A stretch of DNA of 64,000 bases. Origin: Thermothielavioides terrestris NRRL 8126. Taxonomy: Eukaryota > Ascomycota > Sordariomycetes > Sordariales > Chaetomiaceae. Position numbers and translations under genes: made by a program. Positions 58,354 through 64,000 of this stretch are shown here, piece by piece (within the stretch, counting starts at the first letter, position 1; every line of letters begins with the position of its first letter). The stretch covers positions 1,488,001-1,552,000 of the forward strand of contig NC_016457.1 in NCBI RefSeq assembly GCF_000226115.1, read 5' to 3'. Under the pieces are notes generated by a model. It saw only the letters and a list, made by a program, of their open reading frames with translations. It was not told the origin of the DNA and did no database searches.

Positions 58354-60169
58354 TGAAGGTGATGGGGAGGAGGAGGACGAAGCTAAAGGCTAATCGGTGA
58401 GTGTGCTGTTACTTCGCTTTCTTCCCTCCTGTCTTCCATCCTTCTCTCGTCTCTGTGTCTGGTGTGTGGATGAAGGGCGGGGCGTTTCCTTCTTGTTTTC
58501 TCTTATTGCTGGGGCTGTGGCTACTGCATGGAAAAAAGTGATTGGCGTTTCTGGGGGGGAGTGTGTGTGTTTCTCTCTGCTGGTAAAAGGCGGTTCTTAC
58601 TTTTCTAGGTTTCGAAGTTGGGTCTCGAAGTTGTTAATACATGCTCCATGGGCTGTTCCTCGCAGGTAGAAGGCAATGGATGAGCCATTTTGGTGAAGGT
58701 TGTAGCTCGTGGATATCGCCGTGGTGAGTTGCTCCCGGTGGTGTCTGCGGTATATGTAACATGGATGTATGACAACGGAAGCAGGGTTGGGGTTGCCTCC
58801 CGGTTGCAATGCATCCTGTCGATGCGCCCGCATGCCTGTGTATGTACTAGTATCTCAGACAGTCCGTACGGGAGTGGTTAGGAGAAGACAAGTTGTTGAT
58901 GTGCTTTGTCCATGTTGACTACCGGTAGATGCCTACTTCTGTATGCCTTCTCAAGCTGCTTGGCCGTCCGTGCCACCAGTTGTCCCTCATCACCGCTCAT
59001 TGCATCTCACGTCCTGAGGCCGCGGTCTCCTGAGATAGGAGCTGGCGAAAGACGGCAACTTCCAGGAGCCCGCTGCTTAGCGCCCTGGCGGGAATACAGA
59101 CCACGGAGTACAGGTTCGTTCAACGTCGCAATGGGGCGATTGCGATGTTGGCCGTGACGCGCAAAACCTGGAGGATGGAGAAGGCCAATGGGAACTCGCA
59201 ACGGAGGTGTAGTGTAACCGCTCTGGTGCCGGGGACGATCGGCTTTAGCGTGACTTGGCAGGCCCTCGAAGCGCCCGCCAAGACTGCGCCCCAGTGCGCC
59301 CCACAGCGCCGCCCTGCGCCCCGCTCACCTTTGGTCGAGTCAAAGCTCGAGGAAACAACGAAACATCGAAACGCAAGAACCACGCGGTTGGGTCTTCCGG
59401 TCGGCCTGTTTTTTTGGCCCATTGTCGGCCCACCCGCGGCCGCGGCAGTGTCTTTCACGATCTCCTGATGTTTGCTCAACATGGCCTACTCGCAAGCTCA
59501 GTCTCGGTCACGGAAGTGAGGTTGGCGCAATGCTGATCACCAAGGTTTCTGTGTAGGCGCTGTATGGGACATCTTGCCCTGGAATGAAGCGCGCGCGGAT
59601 GGTGCATGTTGGTTGTTGATTGGTTGGATGAGCTCGTGAACGTATTCGTGAGTCGGCGACAGGACGGCAAGAGGGGAAATGGAGACGGGGACCATCAACC
59701 TGTCACGGCCCGAATCCGGCCTAGTCCGACTCTTCAGTGCCGTACCTGAGCGTTCTCAGGCGGCTGCGCAGACCCCACTTGCCCGATCTGCTCAGGGCCT
59801 GGAGATTGCATGCAGCCTCGTCACATCCATCTCCGCCAAGGTCTGGGTTGATCCAGAGCGCAGAGTGCCCGTGGGCGGCACGGGTGCGCCGGGCTCCCCA
59901 GAACCATGCTTTTCGAACTCTCACGCGGTGCGAGTGTCCGGATTATCGGCACATGTACATACATACTTCCCTGGACACCATTTGGAACATACCTCAGCAG
60001 CTTGCGCCTCTGTTCCCTCGTTTTCCCCCTTTCTCTTCCTGACGGTTTGCTGCGAGTTTGCATTGTCTTTGTTTCCTGCTTGCCTGCCCAGTGTTTCTTT
60101 CGCTTCAGTCACTGCGGAATAGCTTAGCTTTCTTGAAGAAGACACCGGCTGGGCCCGGCTTTTCCTGAC

Positions 60170-60170
<1 letters not shown>
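58354..60170. other. 1.8 kb intergenic region
   Basis: Holds the CBF5 3' UTR (T-rich tracts around 58480-58510) and the upstream region of copy B. Short frames on both strands lack domains. No gene was called. Confidence 0.5.

Positions 60171-60200
<30 letters not shown>
60171..60200 (+). repeat. (ATC)10 microsatellite
   Basis: Ten perfect ATC units in the probable 5' UTR of the next gene, 26 bp before its ATG. Because it is untranslated, length changes would not affect the protein. Confidence 0.95.
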
Positions 60201-60226
60201 GTCACTCGTTAATATTTCGCAGCAAT

Positions 60227-61901
60227 ATGGCGTCCCACTTGAGCTTGTCAAAGCTCCCACGGCTCCTCACGCTTCTCACCCTTTTCTCGGCAGCCTTGCG
60301 TTCCTCTGCCCTCCAAGTCACGCCGAACTCGCCCTGCTCGTCAGCCTGTTTGGACTCGCCCACCCTCGACGCCTCGGACCCCAATTCGTCCAACACGAGA
60401 AACTCGGACATCACCTGCAAAGATGCCGACTACTCGAGTGCCGCCGGCACCAAGTTCAAGAACTGCATGACCTGCCTGCAGAACAGCACCTTCTCGCAAG
60501 GACAGGAGAGTGATATCATGTGGTTTCTCTGTAGGCTCCCCGAGGACTGCCGTCCCCTCCCTTTCCACCTGTGCCGCTAACACCTCCGTCAGATAACCTG
60601 AGGTACACGGCCTCATACTGCCTCTTTGGCTTCCCCAATGCCACCAACATCGGGTCGAACCCGTGCGCCACGAGCAAGGCTTGTGGCAGTCTGCAGGAGG
60701 CTTTGGAGGATGGCATCCCGGACCCCAGGAACATGACCGCCTACTCGTACTGCTCCGCGGGCGGCGGTGAAGCCATGGCCTCGTCCAACTATGACCTCTG
60801 CTTGCCCTGCGTCTCTGCCGATGGCACAACAACCTATCTGGCCAACTGTAAGAGCTCATGATTTAAACCGCGGGGTGCAGCCCACTAATAACCTTGATAG
60901 ACTTTGTGGCTCTGGAAGCCGGCTGCCAGCAGCAGCCCGCCCCCGGCGTGCGCCTCGGTTTGAACGACACAGTATTCTCCAGCACATTGATCAGCATTGT
61001 CGACCCGGCTACACTAGGCAAGGAAGGAGGTTCAAAGTCGGGCCTGTCCCCGCCCGCGATCGTCGGTATCGTGATTGGCGCCGTAGCTGTCCTTCTTCTC
61101 ACCGCTGCATGCAGCTTCGTCTGCTTTCGCAGGCGGAGAAACAGGCGTGCGCACGCCAGCGCCGAGGCCGACTTCTTCAGCCGCTTCAACCGTCGCCACC
61201 ATTCGTCCATGTCGTTCCAGTGCCAGACGCACATGGTGTCGCCCCGCTTTTGGCCCGGTGCCGAAGAGGGAGTGTCGACGCCCTTCACGGACGGTCGCGA
61301 TGCTCAGCCGTACGGCTCCGCCATCGCGAAGTCTCAGGACAACCAACACGACAACTCATCCTACGCCTCCAGAAAGGCCCCCATGGCCGCCGCCCCGCTG
61401 CAGATCTCAACCACTGTCCCGCTCACCCCGCCGCCGCAAGCCTACACCTCGCCGTCCTACGGCGGCGGTGTGAACCACTCCCCGTCAGACTTCAAATCCC
61501 CCCTCTCAGCCGAATCAGTGCACAGCTCATCCGCCCTGCTCCCCTCCATCCGTCCCTACGTCCCGGCCGAGCACGGCGTGCACGTCCAGGGCAGCCCACC
61601 GCCGCCCAGCAGCACCTTTAGCAGCCCCACGTCGGGCACGGGACCCTCGGCCACGGGGATGACGCCGCTGCTGAAGAGCAGCGGCTGGCCGCTGGCGGAG
61701 AAGCAGCAGCAGCAGCAGGAAAAGCCGCCGAAGCGCATCATCCGGCTGAGCAACCCGGTCGCTCCGCCCCCGCCGACGCCGTTGAGGACGTCGAGGAGTA
61801 GCGGCATGCTGGCCAAGAAGAGCCCAAAGCTTGTGGGCACGGGGAGTCCGGTCGAGTCGCGGGAGATTCAGACTGCTTTTGCGGCGCCGCCGAAGCGGTG
61901 A
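60227..61901 (+). CDS. 12-cysteine single-pass surface protein, copy B
   Basis: Exons 60227-60530, 60593-60847 and 60901-61901 give 519 residues. A signal peptide (about 1-29) precedes an ectodomain with 12 Cys: SPCSSAC, ITC, KNCMTC, SYCLFGFP, NPC, KACGSL, YSYC, DLCLPC and AGCQQQPAPG. A single span (239-262) ends in FRRRRNRR. The tail is Ser/Pro-rich with a Gln run and SSGMLAKKSPK near the end. The first intron splits a Tyr codon (T then AT) just before NLR, and copy A splits the equivalent Tyr (T then AC) before NLR; the second intron of B also splits a Tyr before FVALEAGC, where copy A has no intron. The two genes are therefore duplicates with partly shared introns. Function is unknown. Confidence 0.85.
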
Positions 61902-63363
61902 CATAGGTTAGTTCTGGGTCCGGTTTTGAACTTGTTTGTTCGGCGTTGAACGCGAGAGAAGGCGGGGAGCCGGATGTAATGCAGTAGGCCGCTGGTGTTT
62001 CTTTTGTTCCGTAACTGTATGTGGATACCATGACGGATACCTAGGCGCCATGGGGAGGAGATACCAAAGAGTTGATGTTGATGTTGATTGACAAATGAGA
62101 CGGCCATCTCGCACCCCATTTGCTCGACAGTGGAGGCACGATGAAGTTGGTCCGGCTGAAAGTCAGACAGACACCCAGCTATACACTTAATAGCATATCG
62201 TGCCACGCCGTGCTTCGTTGCTTCCCTTGTTCAGGCCACATCCCTTGTCATTTCTCGGTATTGTTTGGGCCAGCTAGATGGACTCCAAGTCATGAGACGT
62301 CCACGCACCACACAACTGTCCTTCCATACAGATCGCCTCCGATGAAGCAAACCAGTGCCCATCAGTCAAACAACAACCCCACGACAAAAGTGTCCCGCAA
62401 TGCAAACCGCACAACGACAGAATAGGAAACGTACACCATCGGCAGGAGAAACAAGACATGTCCCATTTCCATCTCCACACCCGCCATCTCTTCCCCAAAC
62501 ATGACCCTTACTTAATAGATAGACAGATCCAGCCATACACCACCGAATATTCCCTAGATGATCGACACCGGAAGTATGCCGCCAGGAAACCACATCCCCT
62601 CAACCGTGGCATAACTACCTACGCAGAGACGAAGATGAGTGAACAGGGCCAGCATCAACAGCACGAACAAAACGCTGGGTATAAAGTGCGCAATCATTTC
62701 ACTCTCCCGTTTTCCCCAGTCCCAATCCCCAAATCCAGAAACGCCGGTATATATGCTTGCTTCGCCTTACTCGGTCTCCTTGACACGCACGCTCAGCTCA
62801 GGTGTGCCTCATGCTTCCCCAGGACCCTCCCAGGACCCTGCCGAATGAAGCTCAGGTGAAGAGGATAACTGCCAGCCGCCCAGGGGGAGGGGAGGAGGCA
62901 AAAGGGAAAGAAGAGAAGAGAAGAAAAGCAGAGAAACACAACCCGAGGGCGGCATTTTATGCCTTTCCCTTGGTATATGCTGGACGTATGTACGAGCAAC
63001 CATACACTAAGAAGATGCCATGCTTTCTTTCTTTTTTAACAATGGTCCCCTGTCCGCAACGTAGTGTTTTATGACTGCCATATTTCTGGTCCGCCCTCCT
63101 TTCTTGATACGCGCCCCAGCACCACAGCCAGCCAGCCAGCCAGCCAGCCAGCAAGCCTTTGCTCCCACTCCCAGAGCCCAGCCACCCATTCAGAGACTCG
63201 CTCCGGTCATGCAACTGCACCAGAAGAATCCTTTCTCTCCTCCTCCCTACCCCCATCCAAGAAACCCACCCACCCAACCAACCAACGAACCGCAACAACC
63301 CATTGATCGATCCATCCACCCACCGCTCAGGTCCCCTTCCCTTCCTTACACAGTCCAAGTGCG
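61902..63363. other. Convergent intergenic region
   Basis: 1.5 kb between copy B and the partial gene at the right edge, which converge. Contains both 3' UTRs, an AGCC-type short tandem repeat at about 63128-63152 and short frames without domains. Confidence 0.55.
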
Positions 63364-63999
63364 CTACCTCCCCGAATACACCCCAACCTCCGACTCCCCT
63401 CCGACCGCAGCACCAGCCGCCGCAGGTGCCGCAGCCGGCACACCCGCGCCGGGCGCAGCTGCCCGGCCCTCCTCCCGATCCGCGCGGTCCATGAACTCCC
63501 GCAGCTCCCGCAGCATGCGCCGCGTGTTCTCCACCATGGCACAGGTCTCCTCGCGGCCTGGCACAGCCGCCGGTGGGTGTAGGTCGACGTCGGCATCCCC
63601 CCCATCACGACGACGAAGACGATGCAGATCGAGGTTGAAATTGAGGTCGAGGTCGAGATTCGCCTTTTTCTTCCTTGCCGCTGATGACGACGGCGACGGG
63701 GACGGTGATTGCTGATGATCCCCTGCCACGCCGTCGATGCCACGATCCGCGGTCGCGAAGTCTGCGTCTTCTGTCGTGCGTTTTCTCTTGCCGTGCAGGC
63801 TGACGGGTCTGATGCCGGGGGTTGGGTGGCTAGCAGCAGGCGGCGGCGGCGGCGGCGGCGATATATCCGCGGCAGGGGAGCGGCTCGCCGCGTGGGCAGT
63901 GGCTGCGCCGTTGGCCGCATTCGCGGGGTGTCGCGAAGCGAACGGCGGATGGGGTGGCGAGGCAGGAGAGAGCAGCCAGCGGTCTGTTGCGAAGCCGGA
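63364..63999 (-). CDS. C-terminal part of an unidentified protein (runs off the right edge)
   Basis: The minus-strand frame is open from the window edge to the TAG at 63364, giving 211 residues without a start codon in a sensible place. It has a Pro/Ala/His-rich beginning, a bipartite-looking basic segment (HGKRKRTTEDADF) that could be a nuclear signal, an acidic/hydrophobic alternating stretch (NLDLDLNFNLDL), and a short predicted helix (MVENTRRMLRELREFMDRAD) before an Ala/Pro-rich end. It could be a nuclear regulatory protein, but no family was recognised. The start lies beyond 64000 and splice sites inside the visible part cannot be excluded. Confidence 0.6.
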   Translation of the reverse strand, partial: SGFATDRWLLSPASPPHPPFASRHPANAANGAATAHAASRSPAADISPPPPPPPAASHPTPGIRPVSLHGKRKRTTEDADFATADRGIDGVAGDHQQSPSPSPSSSAARKKKANLDLDLNFNLDLHRLRRRDGGDADVDLHPPAAVPGREETCAMVENTRRMLRELREFMDRADREEGRAAAPGAGVPAAAPAAAGAAVGGESEVGVYSGR

Positions 64000-64000
64000 C

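Noticed and set aside
60171..60200. Possible CRISPR-like or regulatory repeat
   Set aside because: It is a simple trinucleotide microsatellite without spacers, in a eukaryotic genome.

Overview
The window looks like nuclear chromosomal DNA of a filamentous ascomycete, most likely a sordariomycete. The genes are GC-rich and carry short introns (53-340 bp) with GTRNGT-type donors, the encoded proteins are fungal families, and the transposon blocks are AT-rich and riddled with TAG/CTA in the way left by repeat-induced point mutation (RIP). No species call is attempted.

Layout. 370-7373 is a Ty1/copia-type LTR retrotransposon, dead through RIP. 7902-16 kb is a normal housekeeping stretch: a small Rcf/HIG1-like mitochondrial protein (+), replication factor C subunit 4 (-), the bifunctional ornithine/glutamate acetyltransferase of arginine biosynthesis (-), a Derlin (+) and a single-pass membrane protein with a low-complexity tail (-). 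16634-36629 is a Ty3/gypsy element lying on the minus strand, into which a second, 13.1 kb minus-strand gypsy-type element (22122-35263) has inserted; both are RIP-degraded but keep LTR pairs of equal length and target-site duplications. From 36.6 kb to the end is gene space again: a secreted Cys-containing protein, an Nta1-type N-terminal amidase, an initiator tRNA-Met, a proline-rich single-pass protein, a second Nta1 paralog that has lost its catalytic cysteine, a 12-cysteine single-pass surface protein, the pseudouridine synthase Cbf5, a second 12-cysteine surface protein, and the 3' end of an unidentified gene running off the right edge.

Relations between genes. There are no operons and most genes are independent. 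Two duplications stand out. One is the Nta1 pair (40.8-41.9 kb active-looking, 48.8-50.8 kb apparent pseudoenzyme). The other is the pair of 12-cysteine membrane proteins flanking CBF5 (54.3-55.8 and 60.2-61.9 kb), which share an ectodomain cysteine pattern, one intron position and architecture. Four single-pass proteins with long low-complexity cytoplasmic tails sit in this one window.

Limits. Exon structures were built by hand from splice consensus, reading-frame continuity and family conservation; no alignment or search was run. The 5' ends of the 14.5 kb and 43.5 kb genes and the 3' ends of both Nta1 genes are uncertain. Translations of the transposons were read through stop codons only to locate family motifs.
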